Assembly (NCBI RefSeq): GCF_000878195.1
Contig: NZ_JXST01000001.1
Coordinates: 62,001 to 126,000, forward strand
From: Mycolicibacterium llatzerense
Lineage (GTDB): Bacteria > Actinomycetota > Actinomycetes > Mycobacteriales > Mycobacteriaceae
Direction: 5' to 3'
DNA length: 64,000 nt
Made by a program: the position numbers and the translations under genes. This document shows positions 1 to 7,565 of this stretch, in pieces; the stretch's first letter is position 1; every line of letters begins with the position of its first letter. The notes below the pieces were generated by a model, which worked only from the letters and a program-made list of their open reading frames with translations, ran no database searches and had not been told where the DNA came from.

Positions 1-949
1 CTTGGAAGAACCCGTCGAGCACAATCTCGTCACCGTCCTCGTAGGCATTGGTGAAGTGCAGGACATAGGTGCTGTCCGCTTCGAACCAGCGCACGTCGTC
101 GGCGGTGCCGCGGCGGGGCAGGACCGCGAACCGCGACGGCAGATCCCGGTGCAGGCGCGGGATGTGCGCGTTGTGTTTGAGCAGCTCGGCATCCCAGAAC
201 AACGGAAAGTCGTTGAGGATCACGTAGTTTTCGGTGAATGCCATATCGTGGGGCAGCCGCGGCCCGGGCAGTTCGACATCGACGTAGTGCACCAGCGCGT
301 TGTTCTCGTCGACAACCCCGTAGTGCAGGTACGGGGCCTGCTTGCCGTAGTTGAAGAACAGCAATTCGCCGGTGCGGTCATCGGACTTCGGGTGCGCGGA
401 CACCCCGAGGTCGGTGGGGAAGCCCCCACGCCAGTCCTCTTTGCCCAGGTTGTCGCCCGTGTAGGGGTCGATGCGGTACAGGTCGCCACACTGATAGAAA
501 CTGGTCAGCGCCACGCCGCGGTGCACCGTCACGTCGGTGCTCGAGGCATCCTTCATGAATGTCCTTGCGCCCCAACCATGTTTGCGCTGGGCCAGTTCGA
601 CCGGTTCGGCGATTCCCGGCCACAGCGGGCCACCCGCCTCGATCTCGGCGAGCAAACCGTCGGTCCGGACGAACCGGTTGCGGTAGAAGGCTTTTCCATC
701 CCGGAAGCCGACGATGTGCAGCATGCCGTCGCCGTCGAACGGATGGTAGAACTTGAACGCCGGGTGCAGCGGGTTCTCGGTGTTGCGCAGGTACACCCCG
801 TCCAGGTCGGCGGGAATCTCGCCGTCGACGGCGGGCAGATCGTCGGCGTCCCACTCCGTGGTCTGCGGGCGCCACGCGCCGGTCCGGTACGGGTGGTCGT
901 CATCCTCAGGCAGCGTGGACAGGTACTTGGCGACGACGTCGGTGTTCAT
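1..949 (-). CDS. Carotenoid oxygenase (RPE65/lignostilbene dioxygenase family), 3' end cut by window
   Basis: Iron-dependent, cofactor-free cleavage of a conjugated or stilbene-like double bond is the family reaction; the substrate is not predictable. About 316 residues are visible and the C-terminus lies outside the window. Three of the four family iron-ligand histidine contexts are visible: SAHPKSD, PHDMAFTENY and VLHFTNAYED. The N-terminus reads MNTDVVAKYLSTLPEDDD, followed by the family signature LDGVYLRNTENP. The ATG at 949 overlaps the stop of the upstream thiolase gene as ATGA, and a GGAGG box precedes it, so the two genes are probably translationally coupled in one operon. Confidence 0.9.
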   Translation of the reverse strand, partial: MNTDVVAKYLSTLPEDDDHPYRTGAWRPQTTEWDADDLPAVDGEIPADLDGVYLRNTENPLHPAFKFYHPFDGDGMLHIVGFRDGKAFYRNRFVRTDGLLAEIEAGGPLWPGIAEPVELAQRKHGWGARTFMKDASSTDVTVHRGVALTSFYQCGDLYRIDPYTGDNLGKEDWRGGFPTDLGVSAHPKSDDRTGELLFFNYGKQAPYLHYGVVDENNALVHYVDVELPGPRLPHDMAFTENYVILNDFPLFWDAELLKHNAHIPRLHRDLPSRFAVLPRRGTADDVRWFEADSTYVLHFTNAYEDGDEIVLDGFFQ

Positions 950-2145
950 GAGACCTCCTGGGCGGACCCGATGACAAAGCTGACCGTGGTGGCGGTGCTG
1001 CCGCCGAAGTTCAAGGTGCCGAAGGTTTTTGCACCTTCGACCTGGTAGGCGCCGGCAGTGCCGCTGACTTGTTTGGCGGCGTCGAGCAGCATCCGGACGC
1101 CGGAGGCGCCAACCGGGTGTCCTCCGCCGATCAGGCCGCCGCTGGGATTGACCGGCAGGCGTCCGCCGATCTCGATCTCGCCGTTCTCGATGGCTTTCCA
1201 TGATTCGCCGGGGCCGGTCAGGCCCAGGTGGTCGATCGCCAGATACTCACTGGGCGTGAAGCAGTCGTGCACCTCGACACCGTCGAGGTCGTCGACGCTG
1301 ACCCGCGCCCGTTCGAATGCGTCGAGCGCGGCCCGGCGTACGTGCGGCAGGACGTACGGGTCATCGGCGGAGTGGGTGAGCTTCTGCTGCAACCCCAGGC
1401 CGACGGTGCGATGTCCCCAGCCGTCGATGCGGGCGATGGGCCGGGTCGTGGGGTGGTTGCGCCGGTAGGCGTCGTTCACCAGGACGACCGCGGTACCGCC
1501 GTCGGTCATCTGGCTGCAGTCCAACCGGCGGATGCGGCCCTCGACAGGGGGATTGGACCGCGGATCGACGGACCAGGACCGGGTTTGGGCGTTCGGGTTG
1601 GCCCGGGCGTTGGCGTAGTTCAGGGCGGAGATGGCGTCGAGGTGGATGTCATCGAGGCCGTAACGCCGGTCGTACTCGTCGGCCACGAGGCTGAACATGT
1701 GCGGCCACATGAACTGTGCGTCGGCACCCTCGTGGCCGGTCCACGCCGCGGCGCCGAGATGCTGCGCGGCGGTGTCCCCGGGCACCGTTTTCTCCAGTTC
1801 GACGCCGAGGACGAGCGCGCTGTCATAGGCGCCGGAGCGCAGATCGGCGATTGCCGCGAGGGTCGCCACGCTGCCGGATGCGCACGCCGCCTCATGCCGA
1901 GTGGCCGGGGTTTCCCAGAACCCCTCGTCGACGGTGGCCGGCATCGCGCCCAGGTGACCTTGTGCGGCGAACATCTCGCCGAAGGCGTTCGCGACGTGCA
2001 CAACACCGATATCCGCGGCCGAAACCTTGGCCGCGGCCAAGGTTTCGCGGACCACCTCAGCGGTCAGGTCGGCGAAGTCCAGACCCTCCCGGTGCAGGTT
2101 GCGGGCGAAATCACTCTGGTAGCCGCCGAGGATCCACACGTCCAT
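946..2145 (-). CDS. Thiolase-family acetyl-CoA acetyltransferase (SCP-x like)
   Basis: A 399-aa thiolase-fold protein. The nucleophile Cys sits in EAACASGS near residue 90, and the C-terminal GGGHPVGASG carries the catalytic His. The usual NEAF motif is replaced by VHDCFTPSEY, as in SCP-x/lipid-transfer-type thiolases rather than classic FadA enzymes. The final Cys loop of true thiolases is not obvious, because the C-terminus reads FGTLNFGGSTATT. Retro-Claisen or retro-aldol chemistry is therefore as likely as simple thiolysis. It is the first gene of an operon with the carotenoid oxygenase, separated by an ATGA overlap, which suggests that a cleavage product is processed as a CoA ester. Confidence 0.85.
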   Translation of the reverse strand: MDVWILGGYQSDFARNLHREGLDFADLTAEVVRETLAAAKVSAADIGVVHVANAFGEMFAAQGHLGAMPATVDEGFWETPATRHEAACASGSVATLAAIADLRSGAYDSALVLGVELEKTVPGDTAAQHLGAAAWTGHEGADAQFMWPHMFSLVADEYDRRYGLDDIHLDAISALNYANARANPNAQTRSWSVDPRSNPPVEGRIRRLDCSQMTDGGTAVVLVNDAYRRNHPTTRPIARIDGWGHRTVGLGLQQKLTHSADDPYVLPHVRRAALDAFERARVSVDDLDGVEVHDCFTPSEYLAIDHLGLTGPGESWKAIENGEIEIGGRLPVNPSGGLIGGGHPVGASGVRMLLDAAKQVSGTAGAYQVEGAKTFGTLNFGGSTATTVSFVIGSAQEVS

Positions 2146-2222
2146 TCCGGCGACGTTACTACAACTAAGAGAGTGACTGAAGAAAAGTGTCCCGATTCGG
2201 GGTGCTCGGTGCTCCTACCGAT

Positions 2223-2471
2223 ATGAACATCCACTGGCGGCACCAGCGCCCCGCAACGACGACGTACGAGATCGTCGACCAGCTCCACGATCGTCACGCC
2301 GTCGGCGTCACCGCGGACCGCGTCGCGGCGACGGTGGCCGGCTGGCTCGCCGAACTGGATGTGCAGAGCCCGTTGACCGAGGAACTCGCCCACGCGACGC
2401 TGCGCGGCGACTGGCCCGCCACGCACACCATCTGCGATCAGCTGTCCATCGACTTGATGATCGCGGCCTGA
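2223..2471 (+). CDS. Small conserved-looking hypothetical protein
   Basis: An 82-aa protein starting MNIHWRHQRPATTTYEIVD. I recognise no domain. The predicted helical segments (VAATVAGWLAELDV) and strong GC3 coding bias suggest it is expressed. An in-frame GTG at 2187 would add 12 residues, but the ATG at 2223 gives the cleaner N-terminus. It is divergent from the thiolase operon, and its last 34 bp overlap tail-to-tail the end of the potassium-channel gene on the other strand. The function is unknown. Confidence 0.6.
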   Translation: MNIHWRHQRPATTTYEIVDQLHDRHAVGVTADRVAATVAGWLAELDVQSPLTEELAHATLRGDWPATHTICDQLSIDLMIAA

Positions 2472-4135
2472 CCGGTCAGCAGCGTGTCGATGAGTTCGCG
2501 GTACGGACCGACCAGGTACGCGGTATCTCCCGCACAGAGCTGGGTGTCGCGCCGCGGCCTCCGGTGGGTGGTCCCGGCCCGGGTGATGGCGATGACCCGG
2601 ATTTGCGTGGGTACCTCCGCCATCCGCATGCCGTCGAGTGCGCTGCCCGCGTCGACGTGGACGCCGCCAACGGTGAACGACTGCTGTCCCACCGTGAACG
2701 TGCCCAGCACCTGCAATCCCATCGCGGCGCCGACGAACCACGGCGCCGCCAGCTCGACCGTCGACCGGACATTGGCGAAGCCGAACCGCTGGGCCACTGC
2801 AGCCCCGAGCGTGCGGTCGTAGATCCGCAGCACCAGCGGGACGTCGGGCCGGTCGATTTCCGGCAGCACCCGGGGACTGAGCATTTCGCGCAGCACGATG
2901 CCGGTCTCGATGTTGACCATGTCGTCCTGGGTCAGCACCGCGACGGCGCGGGCCCGGTCGAGTCGGGCCAGCTCCAGCGTCTGTCGCAGGGTGGCGTCAC
3001 CGAAGATCACCGGGACGTCCAATTGTGCGGCCTGCGCGAGGAACCGGTTGGATTCGTCGCGTTCGATGACGGCGACGTCGTGGCCGGCTGCGATCAGGTC
3101 GCTGACCACCCGGATGCCGAACGATCCGAGGCCCACCACGACGATGTGGTTGCGCAGATGCTGCACCCGCCGCCGCCCGGCCGAATTGCCGAGACGACGG
3201 GACAGCAATGCGTCGGCGACGAACGCGACCAAGATCGCGGTGGTGGTGACACCGGCGAGCATGAGCCCAATGCCCCATAGTCGCAACCAGGTTGGCTGAT
3301 GCATGAAACTGAAGTCGCCGTAGCCGACCGTCGCGATGGTCTCGGTGGAGAAGTACAGCGCATCGATCCAGCTCATGCCTGCGGGGTTGTGATAGGCGAA
3401 ACGCAGCAGGATCGTCGACCCGAGCAGCAGGGATGCCGACGTGCCGAGGGCCCACCAGAAGATGGGGTTGATGTCGTCGCGGATGACGCGCAGCGTGTCG
3501 ATCAGGCGGCGCGGCCACGGGCGGTGTGTTCGGCTGGTCAAGGGACGCGGCACCGTGATGCCGGCGTCCGCCAGTTCGTCGGCGGTGCCGATCATGGCCG
3601 TCCAGTCGCCAGTGTGCACCTCGAAATCCCTACCGGGACAAGGTGTCACCTCGCCGGGCGACTCCGAGTTCTCGCCGCGGATGACGGCGATGGGCGCCAG
3701 ATCGCCGAACATCTCCCGCAGCGTGGCATCGCGCTGGGCCTCGGTGCCGGAGATGACGTAATCCACGCCGGCCACCGAGATGGTGTGGGTGGTGCGGGCC
3801 AGGCAGGCCTCCACGACCGACGGCGCAGCCAGGTCGGCGACGTCCAGGACCGCGCCGGGGCCGTTGTCCTGGGCCACCGCGGCGCGCAGCACGCTGTTGG
3901 CCAGGCGGGTCACGACCCGGACGGTGGGATTGAGTTCCCGTGCCAGCAGGGCGATTTCGAGGTTGACGGCGTCGTCGTCACCGACGCAGACGATGGCGGC
4001 GGCGCTGGTGACGATGGCGGCCTTCAGGCCGGCGGGTTCGTGGATCGTCACCACCGTCGCGCCCGCCGCCTGCAGCCCCTCGGCGATGCGGTTGGCCAAC
4101 GCGTCGGCGCCGCAGACGATGACGTGCCCCGGCAT
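2438..4135 (-). CDS. Potassium channel protein with two TrkA-N/RCK domains
   Basis: A 565-aa membrane protein. Order: a Rossmann TrkA-N-like domain (residues 1-150), two transmembrane helices flanking a pore loop (about 225-312) with the K+ selectivity filter TVGYGD at 269-274, then a second Rossmann domain (IVVVGLGSFG, about 331-340) and a C-terminal RCK_C-like region. Nucleotide or ligand binding to the RCK domains would gate K+ flux across the plasma membrane. Having an RCK domain N-terminal to the pore as well as C-terminal is unusual compared with MthK-type channels. It lies 4 bp downstream of the cupin gene on the same strand, so they are probably one transcript. Confidence 0.9.
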   Translation of the reverse strand: MPGHVIVCGADALANRIAEGLQAAGATVVTIHEPAGLKAAIVTSAAAIVCVGDDDAVNLEIALLARELNPTVRVVTRLANSVLRAAVAQDNGPGAVLDVADLAAPSVVEACLARTTHTISVAGVDYVISGTEAQRDATLREMFGDLAPIAVIRGENSESPGEVTPCPGRDFEVHTGDWTAMIGTADELADAGITVPRPLTSRTHRPWPRRLIDTLRVIRDDINPIFWWALGTSASLLLGSTILLRFAYHNPAGMSWIDALYFSTETIATVGYGDFSFMHQPTWLRLWGIGLMLAGVTTTAILVAFVADALLSRRLGNSAGRRRVQHLRNHIVVVGLGSFGIRVVSDLIAAGHDVAVIERDESNRFLAQAAQLDVPVIFGDATLRQTLELARLDRARAVAVLTQDDMVNIETGIVLREMLSPRVLPEIDRPDVPLVLRIYDRTLGAAVAQRFGFANVRSTVELAAPWFVGAAMGLQVLGTFTVGQQSFTVGGVHVDAGSALDGMRMAEVPTQIRVIAITRAGTTHRRPRRDTQLCAGDTAYLVGPYRELIDTLLTGQAAIIKSMDS

Positions 4136-4139
4136 GCGA

Positions 4140-4619
4140 TCAGTGGCCTGTCGGCGTCAGCGCGAAGTCGGCGAAGTCGAAGCCGGGCACCACGACACAG
4201 CTGACGAGAGTCGGCTCGTCGACTGCGCTGTTTCCCCGTCGCTCCGCTCGCCCGGGCCGGGCCAGGGCGCGCTGCCAGTGCCCGGGCGGCACCAGCGCCT
4301 GCGGCTGTTCACCCGCAGCCACGTCGGCGCCGAGCAGCACGGTGTCCGCGGTGTCCCGGTCGGCCCCGACCTCCAGCAGCAGCGGGCTGCCGCGGTGGTA
4401 CAGCCACAGCTCGGCGCTGTGCACGGTGTGCCAGGCCGACTGCTGGCCCGGCATGAGCAGGAACAGGATCGCGGTCCCGGCGCTGCGCGGTCCCGTGTAC
4501 TGCGCGGGCAGCGCGGACTGCGGAACGGTCAGGTCGCTGCGCCAGGTCTCGCGGTACCAGCCGCCTTCCGGATGCGGCGACAGGTCGAGCTGTCGCGCCC
4601 AATCGGGGAGATCCGTCAT
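4140..4619 (-). CDS. Cupin-superfamily protein (DUF985)
   Basis: A 159-aa protein starting MTDLPDWARQLDLSPHPEGG. It has the DUF985 hallmarks: HPEGGWYRETWRS near the N-terminus, AILFLLMPGQ, SAWHTVHSAELWLYHRGSP, and PPGHWQ with VVPGFDFADF near the C-terminus. These fit a single-domain jelly-roll cupin; the family's biochemical role is poorly known. The frame stays open upstream, but the HPEGG signature normally lies within about 15 residues of the start, which supports the ATG at 4619. The gene is followed after 4 bp by the K+ channel. Confidence 0.85.
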   Translation of the reverse strand: MTDLPDWARQLDLSPHPEGGWYRETWRSDLTVPQSALPAQYTGPRSAGTAILFLLMPGQQSAWHTVHSAELWLYHRGSPLLLEVGADRDTADTVLLGADVAAGEQPQALVPPGHWQRALARPGRAERRGNSAVDEPTLVSCVVVPGFDFADFALTPTGH

Positions 4620-4673
4620 GGCAGTTGAGGCTACGGCGCAATGGCGGTGTCGGCAGGTCGATACGCTCATGCC

Positions 4674-5084
4674 ATGGAACGGTTGCGGCCCGCCTGGATC
4701 GTGGCGCTGTGCGCGGCGGTGCTCTTGGTCAGCGCCTGGTTGCCGTGGCTGTCGAGCCCGGCGGGGCATGCGAACGCCATCGGCGGCAAGGTCGGGCACA
4801 TCGCTGTTCCGCCACCGGGTTTCGGGGTCGGGCAGCTGATGGTGCTGCTGTCGTCGTGCCTGCTGGTGGCGGCCGCGATGGCCGCGCGCAAGGTGTCGCC
4901 GCGCGCCGCTTCCGTTGTGGCCCTCGTGCTTTCGGCCGGGCTGACGGCGCTCGGCGTCTGGTACCACGTGCTGTACGTGCACGGCCCGGTGGTCGCGGCG
5001 TACGGGCTGTATGTGGGTTTGGTGGCAGCCGCACTGGCCATCGTGCTGTCGGTGCTGGCTTCGGTCGTCGCCTGGCGTGCGTGA
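4674..5084 (+). CDS. Small integral membrane protein, function unknown
   Basis: A 136-aa hydrophobic protein (MERLRPAWIVALCAAVLLV). It has about four predicted transmembrane segments: residues 6-24, 54-72, 81-100 and 108-133. I recognise no family motif. An earlier in-frame ATG at 4641 would add 11 polar residues; I prefer 4674 because it places the first helix directly at the N-terminus. The stop overlaps the start of the next gene as TGATG, so the two are probably translationally coupled. The gene is divergent from the cupin gene. Confidence 0.7.
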   Translation: MERLRPAWIVALCAAVLLVSAWLPWLSSPAGHANAIGGKVGHIAVPPPGFGVGQLMVLLSSCLLVAAAMAARKVSPRAASVVALVLSAGLTALGVWYHVLYVHGPVVAAYGLYVGLVAAALAIVLSVLASVVAWRA

Positions 5085-5671
5085 TGGGATTCGTCGAGCC
5101 GGTCGTGCTGACGGGACGGCAGTGGGTCTCGCTGGAGCCGCTGACCGAGGATCACGTGCCGGAGATCTCCGAGGCCGCCGCCGATGGGGACCCGGGCCGC
5201 TTGTGGTTCACCTCCGCGCCGTCCCCGGCGACGGCCGAGCAGTGGGTACAGGCCCGGTTGGCGGCGCAGCGCCCCGATACCGGGCTGACGTTCGTCGTGC
5301 GCTCGCTCGACGGCCGGCTCATCGGGTCGTCCAGCTACCTGAATGTGGACGGTCCCAACCGGCGCCTGGAGATCGGCGCGACCTGGTACGTGGAGTCGGT
5401 TCGCCGGACCGGGGTGAACACCGAAACCAAGCTGCTGCTGCTCGGGCACGCTTTTGAAGCGCTCGACTGTATAGCAGTGGAGTTCAGAACCCACTTCTTC
5501 AACTCGGCGAGTCGCGCGGCAATTGAGCGGCTCGGAGCCAAGCTCGACGGGGTGCTGCGCTCGCATCAGTTGCTCAGTGACGGCTCCCGACGTGACTCCG
5601 TGGTGTACTCGATCCTCGACATCGAATGGCCCGCAGTGCGCAACAACCTGCAATTCCGCCTGAATAGGTAA
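5084..5671 (+). CDS. GNAT-family N-acetyltransferase (RimJ/RimL-like)
   Basis: A 195-aa protein with the RimJ/RimL-type GNAT layout. It starts QWVSLEPLTEDHVPEI, the central strand is RLEIGATWYVE, and the acetyl-CoA loop is degenerate (SVRRTGVNTETKLLLLGHAFE). It ends with the typical VEFRTHFFNSASRAAIERLGAK segment, where family members usually show N-xx-S-xx-A. It would transfer acetyl from acetyl-CoA to an amine; the substrate is unknown. The ATG overlaps the upstream membrane-protein stop by one base (TGATG). Confidence 0.85.
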   Translation: MGFVEPVVLTGRQWVSLEPLTEDHVPEISEAAADGDPGRLWFTSAPSPATAEQWVQARLAAQRPDTGLTFVVRSLDGRLIGSSSYLNVDGPNRRLEIGATWYVESVRRTGVNTETKLLLLGHAFEALDCIAVEFRTHFFNSASRAAIERLGAKLDGVLRSHQLLSDGSRRDSVVYSILDIEWPAVRNNLQFRLNR

Positions 5672-5809
5672 CGCCGCCCACCCCGGTGATCAGCATCTCT
5701 TGAGCAAAACTTGACAGTTTGCCAAGCGATGTTTTTGAATTCGTGTCTAATCGTGACCGAATTGTGATTTGATCCAAGCATCGGTTCGTTCGCTTGATCG
5801 GGGGGACGG

Positions 5810-6331
5810 ATGTACGCAATGAGCTTCAAGTCGTATGCGGGTGCCATGCTCGCGGCCGCTTTGATCGCCGGTGTGGGGGTGGTGTCGGCCCCGCTGAGCA
5901 ACGCCGACTCGGCGGTGTACGTCGGTCCCACCGGCTACGGCCAACCCGTCTCCAGCCCCGGCCGAACCATGGGTGCGGTCCAGGCCTCGAACTCCGGTTG
6001 GCCGGGTCAGTGCACCTGGGGTGCGCTGCAGATGGCCTACCAGAACGTGGGCTACTACCCGGACATCCACGGCAACGCCAGGCTCTGGGCGGATTCCGCA
6101 CGCTCGCGTGGCTGGACGGTCGTCGACGAGCCGCAAGCCCGCTCCATCGCGGTGTATCCCGCCGAACTGCCGGGCGTCAGCGAGTACGGCCATGTGGCGT
6201 GGGTGAATTCGGTGTCCGGCCGGTGGATCAACATCACCGAGATGAACAACGAGTCGCACGGTGGGCCGTTCGCCTGGTGGACCCGCGACACCCAGCACGT
6301 CCCCGGGATGAGTTACATCCTGATTCCCTGA
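5810..6331 (+). CDS. Secreted CHAP-domain amidase/peptidase
   Basis: A 173-aa exported protein. An N-terminal signal peptide runs through about residue 32, ending LSNADS. A CHAP domain follows, with the nucleophile Cys in GQCTWGAL (about residue 67) and the catalytic His in YGHVAWVNSV (about residue 125). CHAP domains cleave peptidoglycan peptide or amide bonds, so a cell-wall remodelling role outside the membrane is inferred. A purine-rich GGGGGACGG just before the ATG at 5810 serves as RBS; an in-frame ATG also lies three codons downstream. The gene stands alone. Confidence 0.85.
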   Translation: MYAMSFKSYAGAMLAAALIAGVGVVSAPLSNADSAVYVGPTGYGQPVSSPGRTMGAVQASNSGWPGQCTWGALQMAYQNVGYYPDIHGNARLWADSARSRGWTVVDEPQARSIAVYPAELPGVSEYGHVAWVNSVSGRWINITEMNNESHGGPFAWWTRDTQHVPGMSYILIP

Positions 6332-6335
6332 TCGC

Positions 6336-7388
6336 TCAGGGGCGTGCCTCGAAGACGAGATTGAACGGTGTCTCGGTGGCCCGCCGGAATTGGGTGAATC
6401 CGCTCTGGTCGACGATGACGTCGCGCAACCTGGCCTCGCCGGCCTGCGCGCCGAGTGCCGGACCGTTGCGGGCGAGCGACACCGGCACACAGATCTGCGA
6501 TGACGCGCCGTACATCATGCGGCCGACGGGATTCATGTTGTCCTGCACGTGATCATTGGCGAATGGCTCGACGATCATCGCCATGCCGTCGCTCTTGAGC
6601 GCGGCCCGGGTGTGCTGCATTGCACCGACCGGATCGCCCATGTCGTGCAGGCAATCGAAGAATGCGATCAGGTCGAAATCCTTGTCCGCATATCCCGTCG
6701 CGTCGGCGACCTCGAACAGTGCGTTCGTCACGCCGGCTTCCTCGGCGTGTTCGGCGGCGACGTGTATCGACTCGGGGTGGTAGTCGTAGCCGATGAACGT
6801 GGAGTTCGGGTAGGTCTGCGCCATCAGGATGGTGCTGACCCCGTGGCCGCAGCCGACGTCGGCCACCTTGCCCCCGGACTCGAGGCGTGCGACCGCGCCG
6901 TCGAGGGCCGGCAGCCAGGAGCTGACGAGTTCGGCGTTGTAGCCGGCGCGGAAGAACCGCTCGGTGCCGGCGAACAGGCACGGATGGTGCTCACCCCACT
7001 CGAGGCCGCCGCCCGATTTGAAGTTTTCGGTGGTGCGGTCGAGGACGTGGAACACCGCCTCGACGATGTTGTAGGCGCCGGGGATGTCGACCGGTCCGTT
7101 CGGGTCGGCCAGGCAGGCGGCTTGTTCCGGGCTCATCGACCACGTGGCGCTGTCCGAATCGAATTGGACGTAGCCGCCGGCTGCCTGGTTGGACAGCCAC
7201 TCGCGGACGTAGCGCTCCACCGTGCCGGTTTTCTCGGCCAGCTGGGTGGAGGTGAGCGGCCCGGCCGCCAGGGCTTTGTACAGCCCGAGGCGGTCGCCGA
7301 TGAGGACCAGGCTGGCGCTCATCGCGGCGCCCATGTCGCCGATCGCCATGCCGAGAAATTCGTTGAGTTTGGCTTCGTCCACGGTCAT
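6336..7388 (-). CDS. Class I SAM-dependent methyltransferase (Rv2258c-like)
   Basis: A 350-aa protein. The N-terminal 100 residues form a winged-helix-like dimerisation domain (SASLVLIGDRLGLYKAL, LAEKTGTVERYVREWL). A Rossmann methyltransferase domain follows, with the SAM motif VADVGCGHG (about 174-182), the acidic strand FIGYDYH and FDCLHDMGDP. Length and layout match M. tuberculosis Rv2258c, which was originally annotated as a regulator because of the winged helix. The acceptor substrate is unknown. It faces the CHAP gene tail-to-tail 4 bp away and is divergent from the SLC13 permease. Confidence 0.88.
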   Translation of the reverse strand: MTVDEAKLNEFLGMAIGDMGAAMSASLVLIGDRLGLYKALAAGPLTSTQLAEKTGTVERYVREWLSNQAAGGYVQFDSDSATWSMSPEQAACLADPNGPVDIPGAYNIVEAVFHVLDRTTENFKSGGGLEWGEHHPCLFAGTERFFRAGYNAELVSSWLPALDGAVARLESGGKVADVGCGHGVSTILMAQTYPNSTFIGYDYHPESIHVAAEHAEEAGVTNALFEVADATGYADKDFDLIAFFDCLHDMGDPVGAMQHTRAALKSDGMAMIVEPFANDHVQDNMNPVGRMMYGASSQICVPVSLARNGPALGAQAGEARLRDVIVDQSGFTQFRRATETPFNLVFEARP

Positions 7389-7565
7389 GTCTGACCCTCC
7401 GATATTTGGTTGTCAGCTTGACTGTACGGCCGCGGAAATTACTGAACAATGCGTAGATTTCCGACCGTTGATTGGGTGTTGGGGCAGTTCGGTGCGCCAG
7501 CGGCGTCCGCTTCGGATTCGGGGCATCTGCGACCGATCCGCGGCATCGGATGTTATTGATCAGGG

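Noticed and set aside
2..1048. A 348-codon open frame on the plus strand
   Set aside because: It is the antisense shadow of the carotenoid oxygenase gene; it matches no family and high GC keeps several frames open.
5711..5716. TTGACA upstream of the CHAP gene as a promoter -35
   Set aside because: No acceptable -10 hexamer lies 16-18 bp downstream, so I did not annotate a promoter.
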